In this document: positions 1 through 8,720 of the stretch, one piece after another
How positions within the stretch are numbered: position 1 is the stretch's first letter
Layout: every line of letters begins with the position of its first letter
NCBI GenBank assembly: GCA_003246755.1
Contig: QKDC01000109.1
Location: forward strand, 1-35,876
Origin: Gemmatimonadota bacterium
Lineage (GTDB): Bacteria > Gemmatimonadota > Gemmatimonadetes > Gemmatimonadales > GWC2-71-9
Length of the DNA stretch: 35,876 nucleotides
Direction: 5' to 3'
Notes under the pieces: model-generated
The model's input: the letters and a program-made list of their open reading frames with translations, nothing else
Database searches by the model: none
What the model was told of the DNA's origin: nothing
Made by a program: the position numbers and the translations under genes

Positions 1-341
1 CCCATGGAGATACCGTAACTCGAGCCAAGGGCGGGTGAGGACTGGTTGAACGTGGTCCCGCCAAAGGTTGCCGATCCTGCTCCGGTGTAGTTGAAACCGC
101 TGGAGAGTTGCAGTGAGGGAATGAACTGGCCGAGAGCGTTTCGCACGGCCCACTTCGCCGGGCCGGCATCGTTGAGCGCCTGCCGATAGCCGGGGCTGTT
201 CACCCGGGCACGGGTAATGGCCTCTTGGAGACTGAGCCTCAGTCGTGGGGTTGGCCGTGTGATGTCGACGCGGATCGCGTCCTGGGCCGAACCGGTCGAC
301 GTGGCGGCAACAAGAAGGAAGATCGCGGCGCGAAGCTTCAT
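1..341 (-). CDS. TolC-like outer membrane efflux protein, N-terminal part (cut by left edge)
   Basis: I translated this partial frame by hand because its stop lies outside the window. It starts with ATG at 341 and gives about 113 residues. They begin with a signal peptide (MKLRAAIFLLVAATSTGSAQ, cleavage likely after SAQ). Next come a typical start of an outer-membrane efflux repeat (LRLSLQEAITRARVNSPGY) and, further on, FIPSLQLSSGFNY, as in TolC/OEP proteins where the first helices lead into a beta-barrel strand. TolC proteins form the outer-membrane channel of tripartite pumps. The MacA/MacB-like adaptor, ATPases and permeases at 10201-17752 could be its partners, but it is not in the same transcription unit. 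Family confidence is good; substrate unknown. Confidence 0.8.
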   Translation of the reverse strand, partial: MKLRAAIFLLVAATSTGSAQDAIRVDITRPTPRLRLSLQEAITRARVNSPGYRQALNDAGPAKWAVRNALGQFIPSLQLSSGFNYTGAGSATFGGTTFNQSSPALGSSYGISM

Positions 342-450
342 TTCGCGAGTCCTGAGGTGGAGGTTAACTATTGGTGGCTCTGCCGCTTATACGCGCATGG
401 GCATCGTAAAGTTTCATCTTGAGACGCCCGGCACAACCCAATGATGCTCT

Positions 451-1071
451 TCAACTTAACTGCGGGAAGCAGAGCACTGGCAGCGCCTCGAGGATGAAAC
501 TGTAGAGTGCACTCCCCAGGCGGACGTCTCCCTGGACGCGGGTGGGCGAGGTCTGGTCCACGAGTTCCGGTCGTAGGTGGAGAATCAGGAGGGTCTCCAG
601 CTCTCCGGTCCGAGCCGATGGTTTTCCCATGACCGGTGTAAAATCGAGGCTGAAGATGTCGACCAGGCGGACTGAACCGGCGGTGCGAATGGTACTGAGC
701 GCTTCCTGGTGGGGTTCCGCGGCGTGGGCGGTGAGCACCGCAATATCGGTCACGCCTGCGACTTCCTCCCAGTCGGCGATAAGTTCGTTCATGACTCGAT
801 GGAGCGCCTTTCGGCTCACCGTGGCCACCCCAGCCTCGTCTCGGCGGCCGCGGCCTTTGACTCCGAAGGGGATGCAGGGGGAACGCACGACGCCGATCGC
901 GGCGGAAAGGTCATCGGCGAGGTGGTCGAGAATGATCGTATCGGTGCCCAACGGCAGGTGCGGTCCCCGGATTTCGAGCGTTCCGGCGGGGATGATGAGT
1001 TTGCCCGAGTCAGCCAAGATCCGGCCGACGGTGACGGGAGTCATTTCCTCGAGTCGCAAAGGACGGGTCAT
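451..1071 (-). CDS. Creatininase-family (creatinine amidohydrolase-like) protein, divergent active site
   Basis: 206 residues; creatininases are usually 230-260. The family signature is recognisable near residues 29-44 (PAGTLEIRGPHLPLGTD), followed by LTAHAAEPHQEAL where the family has NGHGGN, and by RTGELETLLIL where the family has HAGELET. Creatininases are cytosolic metal-dependent amidohydrolases. Here the His of the E-x-H pair is Arg and the His of HAGE is replaced, so several usual metal ligands are absent and the hydrolase activity is doubtful. ATG at 1071 lies head to head with the start of the sensor kinase gene at 1072. No clear Shine-Dalgarno is visible. The gene is co-directional with the TolC-like gene 110 nt downstream. 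Family assignment is good; the reaction is unknown. Confidence 0.75.
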   Translation of the reverse strand: MTRPLRLEEMTPVTVGRILADSGKLIIPAGTLEIRGPHLPLGTDTIILDHLADDLSAAIGVVRSPCIPFGVKGRGRRDEAGVATVSRKALHRVMNELIADWEEVAGVTDIAVLTAHAAEPHQEALSTIRTAGSVRLVDIFSLDFTPVMGKPSARTGELETLLILHLRPELVDQTSPTRVQGDVRLGSALYSFILEALPVLCFPQLS

Positions 1072-4000
1072 CTGAACCGCCGCACCCAGTGGGGATGGTT
1101 CGGCCAGATCGCCATCATCGTCGCGGCGGTGGAGTGGCTCGGGGCTCCGAGTATTTTGTGGCTCGCCGTCCTTGTTGGCGGCACCCTCGTCTCGTTCCTC
1201 GGCGGGTCAAGCTCCCGCTCGTCAGGGCTCGTCATCCGGGTCTCGAGCATCGCTCTCCTTGCCATCGCCACACTGATGTCTCCGGTCGGCCGTCGCCTGG
1301 CTGATCCCTCTCCGTCCAAGATGGCCAGATCCAGGCGGGCTGCTGAAGTGGAACTCGAGCGCGCGCTCGATGCGATGCGGCTCCGCCTCGAAGCGCTCTC
1401 CCTGCGCGTGGCGACCTTGTCGCTCCAAAGCCCGGAGGATGCCTTCGGAACCCTTCACTCCTTCGTGCCGGAGGTCGATCCCAGTGTCGCCCTGGCCATT
1501 CTGGACCAGGCGGGTCGCACCGATGTCTGGGCCGGGGACCATCGTCTCATGCCATCGGCCTCCTCGGCCCCCATCGTGTTTTCGACCAATGCATACTACG
1601 AAGTATTGGAGGTGAGGCGCCAGCGGCAAGCAGGTGGGTATGCCGTGTCCTCCACGGTATTGGGCGCCGACAGCACCGTACCCTTCCCGGGCCGATCCCT
1701 TGAACACATCCTGCGAGATCGATTCGGTTTCGGTGTCGAATTCTCACGGCCTGAGGCCGCCGCGAGCGGGGGTATCGCCTGGCCGCGTGGGGATCCGGTG
1801 CTCGTTGCCAGGCCGATCTTGCCCGATCCCGACATCGTGAGTGTGGAGTGGACTCGGAGGGTGAGGCGGTTGAGTGGGGTTCTCGTCCTTCTCATCACGT
1901 TCCTGGTCGTGTTCACGGCGCCACGAGCCCGCGTCAGGTATGGCTTCCTCCTCCTGGCGCTTTGGGTGGTCGTCCGTGCCCCGCTCAATGACATCCTCGG
2001 TTGGCAGGCCGCCTTCGACCCAACCTCGTTCTTCTCCCCTCTGCTGGGTCCCTTCTCCCGCACGGCGGGCGCCCTTGCACTGTCCGGATCGGTGCTTTTC
2101 GCGGCAGCCGTGTGGCTGTGGCATCACCAAGGTCGGTGGAGGACCCTGCTGGTTCCCCTTTGTCTCCTGATCACCCTCGGGACACCGCTGATGTTGCGCG
2201 AGTTCGGTCGGGGAATCACCCCACCGTCGGAAGGGATCGGACTCGGTCTGTGGTGGACCTGGCACCTGGCTTTGCTGTTGCCGACCGCCGGAATTCTCAC
2301 CGCGGTGGCAGCGATGATCAAACGGAATCGCCGCCTCGAACCCCGGGTCGTTCCTGCAGTTCTCGGCGGGCTGCTGGCGGTCCTCGTTGCCGCGCTCGGG
2401 CTGACCATCTTTGACGGCGGTCCTTCTTGGCCCGCCTGGTACTTGCTGCTGTGGGTCCCTCCCGTGTGGTTGGCGGTGTGGCCGGCAAGACGGGCGGTGT
2501 CCATCACGGTGCTCGCGTTCGTGTCGGGAGCCGGGGCATCGCTCATGACGTGGGGCGCTGCCCTGGCGGGAAGAACCGATGTGGCGGTTCGTGACCTCGA
2601 CGGACTGGGACCGATCGTAGATCCCCTGGTCGAGCCGTTGCTGATGGAATTCGGGTCTGGATTGATGCTTGGCGGCGTCGCGGATAATCCGACCCAACTC
2701 TTCGGGCGGTGGCAGGCGAGCGCAGCGTCACGCCAACGCTATCCGGCCCGGCTGACCCTCTGGACAGAGGACTCGGTCGAGAACGCTGCCGGTGTTGGGG
2801 CCGAACAAGCACACCTCATCGGCGCGGTGAAACTCGACGCGCTTCGCGTCCCCGATTCCGTCGTGCTTCGGATCGCCAGCGCCTCCCTCGACCGCCGTGA
2901 ACCGACGGTGACGCAGATCGCAGCCTTCCCAGGTGTCCACTACCTCCTGACCGTGCCCATGGAATCGCGTCGATTCATCACGGTCCTCGTCGGGCCACGA
3001 AGCGTACTCGTCGAGAGCGCCCCCCTGGGTCGCGTGTTGGGTACGGGGTTCGATCTCACCTCACTGTATCGCCTCTCACTTGCCCCGGTACCGGTCGGGA
3101 GGTTCGCGGTACCGGAGGGTCAGTGGCGGCGCGAGGGATGGACTCTCAGGATGTGGCGTTCGGTACCCTATGCCGACGGATTGAGAGAAACACACGCCCT
3201 GATTCCTCTTGGGACGCCTCCTTGGCTCTTTGTCCGAGGTGCGCTCTTGATCTTCCTCGATGTGGCGCTGATCGGTCTCCTGTGGCTCCTCGCGGAGCGC
3301 ATCGTTGGCATTCCGAGACACGCCACGAACTGGCGGCGAGTGACACGGTCTTTTCGCACTCGACTCGCGGTTGCTCTCGCGGCGTGGTGCATCATTCCTG
3401 CGTCGCTTCTCGCAGGGCTCAGCACGATACAACTGCGATCCGAAGCTGGCCGCAGTCGTGAACTCGTGCTCCAGCGCGTCCTTCGCGATGCCCTTCCGAC
3501 GGAAGGTTTCCTGGAGGAGACATCAGCATTGCACCTCCGCGAGCAAGCCGAACGAGTCGATGCCGATCTCGGTCTCTATCACCAGGGGGTGCTCACCGGT
3601 ACCAGCGAACCCATCCTTCGTGACCTCGGTGTGTTCAGCCCGCTCCTCGACGCCTCAGCCTACCACGCCATTCACCTCGACGGCGATCAGACCGCGTTTC
3701 CGTCTGGGGGTCGAATGCGACAGTGGGTCCGTGCGAGCTATGCCACGGTTCCCGCACCGCGGGCCAGCATTCCGGCGGTCCTGGCGACCCTGGCCCCCGG
3801 CAACGATCGGGTCTTGCGCGAGCGGCAGCTAGACGTCGCAGCGCTCCTGTTGTTGGCCACCGTGCTGGGGATACTCGCTGCGATCGTCGGGGCTCGCCGC
3901 GCCTCTCTCGCCCTCAGCCGGCCCGTTACCGATCTGCGGCGCGCCGCCCTCGCCTTCGGTGCCGGTCACGATCCCGGGGTTTCGGGGGCGCGACAGCCCC

Positions 4001-5067
4001 CCGAGTTCGAGCCGGTGTTCGATGCCTTCGGGCGGATGGCGAGGGATGTGAGCGCGGCCCAAACCGCCCTGGAAACAGCGCGCCAACGGACGGACGCGGT
4101 CTTGGGCACGGTGACGACCGGGGTCGTTGCGGTGGCACCTGATGGGCAGATCCTCCTCGCCAATCGTCAGGCCGAAGAAGCCCTGGGGAGGCTCATGGTC
4201 CCGGGTGAGCCCTTCGCGGCGAGTCTGTCGCCCGACTGGGGAGTACTGTCTGAAGAGGTGTCCCGACGCCTGAAACAGGAAGGAATCGACGAGGGCGAAG
4301 TGGAGGTCCTCACTGGTGAGCGCCAATTCATGGTGCAGTTCGCGCCCCTCGGCTCGGCCATGGGTGGCCTCGTGCTAGCGGTGAACGACATCACGGAATC
4401 GACACGCGCTGCCCGGGTGCTTGCCTGGGGCGAGGTCGCGAGCCAGGTGGCCCACGCCATCAAGAACCCGCTGACGCCGGTTCGGCTCGGGATCCAGCAT
4501 CTCCAGAGGGTCCGCGGCAGCCAGCCCTCGCAGCTCCCCTCGGCGCTCGACGAAACCGTGGGACGCCTACTCGCTGAGATCGATCGACTCGACGGGATTG
4601 CCAGGGCCTTTTCCCGGTTTGCCGCGCCAGGGACACCCAATCCCACCCTCGAATTGGTACGCCTGGCGGAGGTTGTTGGTGAGGCGGGGGCGCTCTATCA
4701 ACTCGTGCCAGAAATCGACGTTGGCATCGAACTCCCGGCGAATGCCCGCGCAGCCTGCCGGGGAGACGAGTTGAAGGAGGTCCTCCTCAACCTGTTCGAC
4801 AATGCCAGGAACGCCGGAGCGACGCACATAACGGTTCGTGGGTCGGGGGCGTATATCGAGGTAGTCGATGATGGGGCCGGCATCCCTCCCGAACTCCTGC
4901 CGAGGGTATTCGAGCCCCGATTCTCGAGTACGTCCAGCGGAGCCGGACTCGGTTTGGCGATCGTGCGACGTCTGGTGGAAGGGTGGGGCGGCACGGTGTC
5001 GATTACGAGCGAGGTCGGGTCCGGGACGACGGTCCACCTGAAGTTGGCGGAAGGAAACCCTTTGTGA
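1072..5067 (+). CDS. Large membrane-bound NtrY-like sensor histidine kinase
   Basis: About 1331 residues from a putative CTG at 1072. The frame stays open upstream to 709, but that part overlaps the opposite-strand creatininase gene and looks non-coding. An AAAGGA lies 8 nt before the CTG. The next plausible start is GTG at 1129, inside the first membrane helix. The protein begins with many membrane helices, has a long extracytoplasmic sensor part, more membrane helices, a HAMP-like segment (SRPVTDLRRAALAFGAG), a PAS-like domain, a HisKA domain with phospho-acceptor His near residue 1128 (VAHAIKNPLTPVRLGIQHL), and an ATPase domain with N box (NLFDNARNAG), G1 (DDGAGIP) and G2 (GAGLGLAIV). The residue after the His is Ala where Glu is usual. 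No response regulator is adjacent; the NtrC-like regulator at 8721-10091 has its own kinase. The Spy-like gene follows after 18 nt. The signal sensed is unknown. Confidence 0.85.
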   Translation: MNRRTQWGWFGQIAIIVAAVEWLGAPSILWLAVLVGGTLVSFLGGSSSRSSGLVIRVSSIALLAIATLMSPVGRRLADPSPSKMARSRRAAEVELERALDAMRLRLEALSLRVATLSLQSPEDAFGTLHSFVPEVDPSVALAILDQAGRTDVWAGDHRLMPSASSAPIVFSTNAYYEVLEVRRQRQAGGYAVSSTVLGADSTVPFPGRSLEHILRDRFGFGVEFSRPEAAASGGIAWPRGDPVLVARPILPDPDIVSVEWTRRVRRLSGVLVLLITFLVVFTAPRARVRYGFLLLALWVVVRAPLNDILGWQAAFDPTSFFSPLLGPFSRTAGALALSGSVLFAAAVWLWHHQGRWRTLLVPLCLLITLGTPLMLREFGRGITPPSEGIGLGLWWTWHLALLLPTAGILTAVAAMIKRNRRLEPRVVPAVLGGLLAVLVAALGLTIFDGGPSWPAWYLLLWVPPVWLAVWPARRAVSITVLAFVSGAGASLMTWGAALAGRTDVAVRDLDGLGPIVDPLVEPLLMEFGSGLMLGGVADNPTQLFGRWQASAASRQRYPARLTLWTEDSVENAAGVGAEQAHLIGAVKLDALRVPDSVVLRIASASLDRREPTVTQIAAFPGVHYLLTVPMESRRFITVLVGPRSVLVESAPLGRVLGTGFDLTSLYRLSLAPVPVGRFAVPEGQWRREGWTLRMWRSVPYADGLRETHALIPLGTPPWLFVRGALLIFLDVALIGLLWLLAERIVGIPRHATNWRRVTRSFRTRLAVALAAWCIIPASLLAGLSTIQLRSEAGRSRELVLQRVLRDALPTEGFLEETSALHLREQAERVDADLGLYHQGVLTGTSEPILRDLGVFSPLLDASAYHAIHLDGDQTAFPSGGRMRQWVRASYATVPAPRASIPAVLATLAPGNDRVLRERQLDVAALLLLATVLGILAAIVGARRASLALSRPVTDLRRAALAFGAGHDPGVSGARQPPEFEPVFDAFGRMARDVSAAQTALETARQRTDAVLGTVTTGVVAVAPDGQILLANRQAEEALGRLMVPGEPFAASLSPDWGVLSEEVSRRLKQEGIDEGEVEVLTGERQFMVQFAPLGSAMGGLVLAVNDITESTRAARVLAWGEVASQVAHAIKNPLTPVRLGIQHLQRVRGSQPSQLPSALDETVGRLLAEIDRLDGIARAFSRFAAPGTPNPTLELVRLAEVVGEAGALYQLVPEIDVGIELPANARAACRGDELKEVLLNLFDNARNAGATHITVRGSGAYIEVVDDGAGIPPELLPRVFEPRFSSTSSGAGLGLAIVRRLVEGWGGTVSITSEVGSGTTVHLKLAEGNPL

Positions 5068-5085
5068 GTTTGGAGGATGACGAAC

Positions 5086-5544
5086 ATGCGTAGACGATTT
5101 GGCGTGACCGCCCTATTGGCAGCGATGGTTTTGGCCGGTCCGGCAGTGGCGCAGCAACCAGGTGGCGGAGCTGGTGGTCGCGGTGGAATGCGCGGGATGA
5201 TGGCGCCTCCCTCCGCCGATGAGCTCACTAAGGAGCTCAGCCTGGACGCCAAGCAGCAGGAGACCCTGATGGAGTTGTTGATGGTGCTCGAAGCGGACAC
5301 CAAGGACGCGCGCCAATCCATGATGGAGAACATGCAGATGGTGCGCGACGGCAGTGTGACGATGGACGCCGTCCGGGAGGACAATCAGAAAGCGATGGTC
5401 ACCCTGCGCGAGGCCAACGAGGTGTTCAACAAGAAGCTCAAGGCGATTCTGACGGATGAGCAGAAGACCGCCTACGACGCCTACCTGGCGAAACGTGCCG
5501 CGGCCAGGGGACAGGGCCGGCGGCCACCCCCGCGGCTGGGATAG
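5086..5544 (+). CDS. Small exported Spy/CpxP-like periplasmic protein
   Basis: 152 residues from ATG at 5086. I chose this start over ATG 5077 because GGAGG at 5072-5076 is 9 nt from 5086 and abuts 5077. A signal peptide (MRRRFGVTALLAAMVLAG, cleavage after AVA) is followed by a Gly/Met-rich stretch and a mostly helical acidic domain with Leu/Met-rich repeats. Near the end it has LTDEQKTAYDAYL, which resembles the LTxxQ motif of Spy/CpxP periplasmic chaperones and stress regulators. Spy-like proteins bind unfolded proteins or damp envelope-stress kinases. The position 18 nt after a membrane sensor kinase is compatible with a feedback role, which is inference. The C-terminus ends in a basic, proline-rich tail. 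Confidence 0.65.
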   Translation: MRRRFGVTALLAAMVLAGPAVAQQPGGGAGGRGGMRGMMAPPSADELTKELSLDAKQQETLMELLMVLEADTKDARQSMMENMQMVRDGSVTMDAVREDNQKAMVTLREANEVFNKKLKAILTDEQKTAYDAYLAKRAAARGQGRRPPPRLG

Positions 5545-5560
5545 GTTCTCCGCGGTCATT

Positions 5561-5631
5561 TTCGGCCCCCGGCGGTCAGCGGCCCACCTCCTGCACAGTA
5601 GGGGGTGGTGGCCCGGTCTCCGGGGGCCGAA
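5561..5631. repeat. Nested GC-rich inverted repeat (12-bp outer stem)
   Basis: TTCGGCCCCCGG at 5561-5572 is the exact reverse complement of CCGGGGGCCGAA at 5620-5631. Inside, CCACCTCC (5584-5591) can pair with GGGGGTGG (5601-5608), with one G-U pair, around a 9-nt loop. Together they form a long two-stage hairpin between the Spy-like gene and the hypothetical gene at 5652. No T-run follows, so it is not a standard intrinsic terminator. It could be an mRNA-stabilising end, a dispersed palindromic element or a cis-regulator of the next gene. Confidence 0.6.
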
Positions 5632-5651
5632 CCGTTTCGTCGATCGCCGAG

Positions 5652-6113
5652 GTGCTTGTGGACCTGATTCCGACCAATGTCGTTCCCATTCACGACCTTC
5701 TGACGGAAACCCTTGTCACGATTGAACCTGGGGGACCAGACCTCGACTACGGGCTGGCTCTGTTTCCCCGATCGGGACGGTTTGATGCCCCGGTGTTCGG
5801 AGTCGTCACCCGTGGCGGAGAGTCCACAACGCTCACTTATCGAATGCTACAGGCGCTCACCGGGACGCCGGTGTGGGTGTCTGGGAGGATGATCGGGAAG
5901 GTCAGAGAGGCGCAGATGTTCGGAGCGAGGGGTTCAACCCCGACCGGGCTGCTGGATCAGCCGGTGCTTCACATCGTGCTGACGTGCTGGGCAGGGTCGG
6001 ATCCATCGGAGATGGAACGAACTGCGGGCCTCGACTCAACGCTCTATGCGGGTGACCTTCGTGCCCCATTGATCCTGCTGACGGAAGGCCGACCCGCCGG
6101 CTGGCCCCTATGA
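5652..6113 (+). CDS. Hypothetical protein
   Basis: 153 residues from GTG at 5652. Another GTG two codons later is an equally possible start. No family recognised and no signal peptide or membrane helix. The protein looks globular, with hydrophobic beta-like stretches (FGVVTRGGESTTLTYRML, LDQPVLHIVLTCW). It follows the nested hairpin by 20 nt and ends 2 nt before the stop of the convergent kinase-peptidase gene. No competing frame on the other strand looks better. Moderate confidence that it is a gene; the function is unknown. Confidence 0.5.
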   Translation: MLVDLIPTNVVPIHDLLTETLVTIEPGGPDLDYGLALFPRSGRFDAPVFGVVTRGGESTTLTYRMLQALTGTPVWVSGRMIGKVREAQMFGARGSTPTGLLDQPVLHIVLTCWAGSDPSEMERTAGLDSTLYAGDLRAPLILLTEGRPAGWPL

Positions 6114-6115
6114 GG

Positions 6116-7408
6116 TTACCTGGCGGTACCCGCCAATCCGAGGATGAGCAGCAGGGCCCATTGCGGCCCCTTCCAGCCATCGTTGCCATCGTCGTACCGC
6201 TCGCTCAGGGAATGCGCTCCCGACCCTGATCCCCCCCCATCGATGGTGACCGCAGGAATCCCGAGACTCAGTGGGTAGTTGGAGTCGGTACTCGAAGCGC
6301 CGGGCACTGGAACGAATCCGAGCGACTCCGCGGCCGAGACGGCCATGCGGATGATGGGTGCGGTATTGGGGGGTGCGGAGGCAGGACGTTTTCCGATCTC
6401 CCTGATATCAACGACCAGGGGGACGTCGCTGTCGGGCCAACGGGCGCGTTCCGCTTCGAGTGCTCTTTGGACAACCATCCGGAAACTCCGGTCCAAGCGA
6501 TCGAGTGCCTCCTGACTTTCGGAGCGCATGTCGACGTCCATGGCGGCTGCCATGGCGATCGAATTGACCGAAGTGCCGCCCTCGATGATCCCCACGTTGA
6601 AGGTGGTCTTGGGTGTCGCTGGGACGACGATATCAGCAAAGCCCGCAATCGCACGGCCGAGCGCGTGTATCGGACTCGGCATGCCGAACGCGCCAAAGCT
6701 ATGACCGCCAGGCCCCTGGAAGGTCACCCGGTATCTGTGGCTGCCGACCCCCCGTGAGGTGAGACCGAGACCTGCGCCATCGACGGACACGAAGGCACTG
6801 AGTTCTCCGGCCGACTTGGCGTCGAACAGGTGCCGAACACCGCGGAGATCGCCGGGTCCCTCTTCACCAACGGTTCCGACGAAGACGATTGTCGCGTTGG
6901 TCTCGATCGGGTGTTGGGCGAGCGTCTTCGCAACCGCCAGCACCACGGCGAGCCCCCGGCAGTCGTCGCCGGCCCCCGGCCCGGCGATGGCTCCCCCATC
7001 GCGTGTGATGTGGATCTCGGTGGAGTCGGGGAAGACGGTGTCGAGATGGGCGGTAAGCGCGACCCGCCGACCACCCACCTTCCCCGGGCGTTCGCCGATG
7101 ACGTTGCCGACACGATCGGTTCTCACCCGTTGAAGGCCGAGTGCACGGAACCGGTCTCTGAGCGCGATGCCACGTTTCGCCTCGCCGAACGGGGGTGCAG
7201 GGATGGCGCAGATCTCGGCCTGCTGATCCAGCGTCCATTCGTTGTTGTCGCGTAGGTCGGCGAGTGCGGAGGCAATCAGGGGCGAGTCCTGACGAGGGAC
7301 CTGACCCAGGAGTGGTTGCGAAAGGGTGGAGACCAAGCCGAGAAGGACGAGAGCATTACGCACGTTGACAGACCTGATGGTGGAAGGGAGGGGGGTGCGG
7401 GTGCCCAT
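6116..7408 (-). other. M20 peptidase module with possible internal start
   Basis: This is the peptidase half of the preceding fused frame. ATG at 7408 would give 430 residues; GTG at 7363 would give a classical exported form starting right before the hydrophobic segment. Neither has a clear Shine-Dalgarno. M20 enzymes are two-zinc aminopeptidases or carboxypeptidases, and all five metal-ligand motifs plus the catalytic Glu are visible. In the fused form the third membrane segment follows positively charged residues. The kinase would then stay in the cytoplasm and the peptidase would lie outside. Whether cells make the fusion, a separate peptidase or both cannot be decided from sequence. Confidence 0.6.
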
Positions 7409-8719
7409 CACAGTTTCGGAAGTTAGCGGGAGGCGAAGACGGGCGAGACAACCCCTCTCCCCTTCACGGTTCTCCAGGCTGATCACTCCCCCGTGGGCTT
7501 CAGCCACCGCACGACTAAGCACCAGGCCAATACCTGTTCCACGGCGTTTGGTTGTATAGAAGGGGACGAAGAGGTTTGCCGTCTCGACCAACCCCGGTCC
7601 GTCATCGATGACACGCACGTCCAATTCGCCGTCTCGTACCTCCCACGACACCCGGACACCCCCACCGGTCTCCAGGGCTGCATCCACGGCGTTGCTGAGA
7701 ATGTTGATCATCAGTTGATCGAGTTGGTCGCTATCAGCGTCGATGCTGATGGGGGGTCCAGGCTCGATGACGATCGCCAGACGGGTTTCGAGATCCACCG
7801 CCCGCTGGATCCAGGCACCGACGTCCAATGGTTCAAGCCGGGGCGGTGGGAGTCGCGCGAGCCGGGCATACGATTGCATGAACCGGATAAGTGCCTGAGC
7901 GCGCGCACCGATGACGTCCAGGCCCTTGGCGAGATCGTCATCCCAGTCCTCCGGTCGGGGATCCCGGTCGAGTTGGGTCCGCAAGGCCTGCGACAGCGAA
8001 CTGATCGGGGCGAGGGAGTTGTTGATCTCATGGCTCAGCACGCGCACCAGTCTCTGCCATGCCTGGCGCTCCTCCTCTCGCAGAGTGCGACTCAGGTCGG
8101 AGAGCACCACCAGGCGATGCTGGCGTCCTTCCTGTCGGAACTCGCCTCGGCGGAGTTCCCAGCGACCCCCGTCCAATGTGACGTCCATAACGCGAGGGGT
8201 TTCGCCCTCCAGGCACTCCGCAACACCCAGACTACGAGCGTGTCGCCCGAGCAGCCGGTCGATGGGGGCGCCCACGAGGCGAGCACCCGCATTGTTGATG
8301 AGACGGAGACGATCGTCGTCGTCGAACGCGAGGATGGCCACGTCGATCTCACCCATCACGGTGCGGAGGAGGGCCGTGGCCTCGACGGCACCGAGGCGCT
8401 GTTCGCGAAGGGTCTCGGTCAGTTGGTTCACTTCGAGGAGCGCAAGACCAAGCGCATCTTCCGGTCGTGCACTTCGGGCCCGAATCGAAAAGTCGCCCTC
8501 GGCCAGGGCCGCAATGAGATTCGAGAGGGTCTGCAGGGGACGCATGACGTGCTCCCGAATGGCGAAGCCGAAGCCGAGCCACCAGCAGACAATCAGGATC
8601 GTTGCCGTCCATTGCACGCGCGGCGAAGGGTCTCCCGTCCAGAGGAGTCCCATGGCGAGAAGGGTGGCCGGGAGACTACCGAGAAAGAACAGGCGGACAA
8701 CGCGGTTCTCGTGCGTCAT
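6116..8719 (-). CDS. NtrY-like histidine kinase fused in frame to an M20 metallopeptidase
   Basis: One uninterrupted frame of 867 residues from ATG at 8719. Residues 1-437 are a complete sensor kinase: two N-terminal membrane helices (about 8-27 and 36-54), HAMP-like region (60-105), PAS-like domain (110-210), HisKA with phospho-acceptor His230 (LSHEINNSLAPISSLSQAL), then an ATPase domain with N box (NILSNAVDAA), DDGPGL and GTGIGLVLSRA. Residues 438-867 are a full M20-family peptidase preceded by a signal-like hydrophobic segment (NALVLLGLVSTLSQPLLG). The metal ligands are present: H-x-D in AHLDTVF, Asp in GAGDDCRG, Glu pair in GEEGPG, Asp in VDGAG, His in GAHSLSE. The kinase start is 1 nt past the response regulator stop, so the kinase is that regulator's partner. 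In the +1 frame, stops lie near the junction (TAA 7425-7423, TGA 7410-7408), so a single indel or lost stop could have joined two genes. Confidence 0.85.
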   Translation of the reverse strand: MTHENRVVRLFFLGSLPATLLAMGLLWTGDPSPRVQWTATILIVCWWLGFGFAIREHVMRPLQTLSNLIAALAEGDFSIRARSARPEDALGLALLEVNQLTETLREQRLGAVEATALLRTVMGEIDVAILAFDDDDRLRLINNAGARLVGAPIDRLLGRHARSLGVAECLEGETPRVMDVTLDGGRWELRRGEFRQEGRQHRLVVLSDLSRTLREEERQAWQRLVRVLSHEINNSLAPISSLSQALRTQLDRDPRPEDWDDDLAKGLDVIGARAQALIRFMQSYARLARLPPPRLEPLDVGAWIQRAVDLETRLAIVIEPGPPISIDADSDQLDQLMINILSNAVDAALETGGGVRVSWEVRDGELDVRVIDDGPGLVETANLFVPFYTTKRRGTGIGLVLSRAVAEAHGGVISLENREGERGCLARLRLPLTSETVMGTRTPLPSTIRSVNVRNALVLLGLVSTLSQPLLGQVPRQDSPLIASALADLRDNNEWTLDQQAEICAIPAPPFGEAKRGIALRDRFRALGLQRVRTDRVGNVIGERPGKVGGRRVALTAHLDTVFPDSTEIHITRDGGAIAGPGAGDDCRGLAVVLAVAKTLAQHPIETNATIVFVGTVGEEGPGDLRGVRHLFDAKSAGELSAFVSVDGAGLGLTSRGVGSHRYRVTFQGPGGHSFGAFGMPSPIHALGRAIAGFADIVVPATPKTTFNVGIIEGGTSVNSIAMAAAMDVDMRSESQEALDRLDRSFRMVVQRALEAERARWPDSDVPLVVDIREIGKRPASAPPNTAPIIRMAVSAAESLGFVPVPGASSTDSNYPLSLGIPAVTIDGGGSGSGAHSLSERYDDGNDGWKGPQWALLLILGLAGTAR

Positions 8720-8720
8720 C

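Noticed and set aside
709-1071. N-terminal extension of the large kinase
   Set aside because: It overlaps the opposite-strand creatininase gene almost completely and shows no protein-like features.
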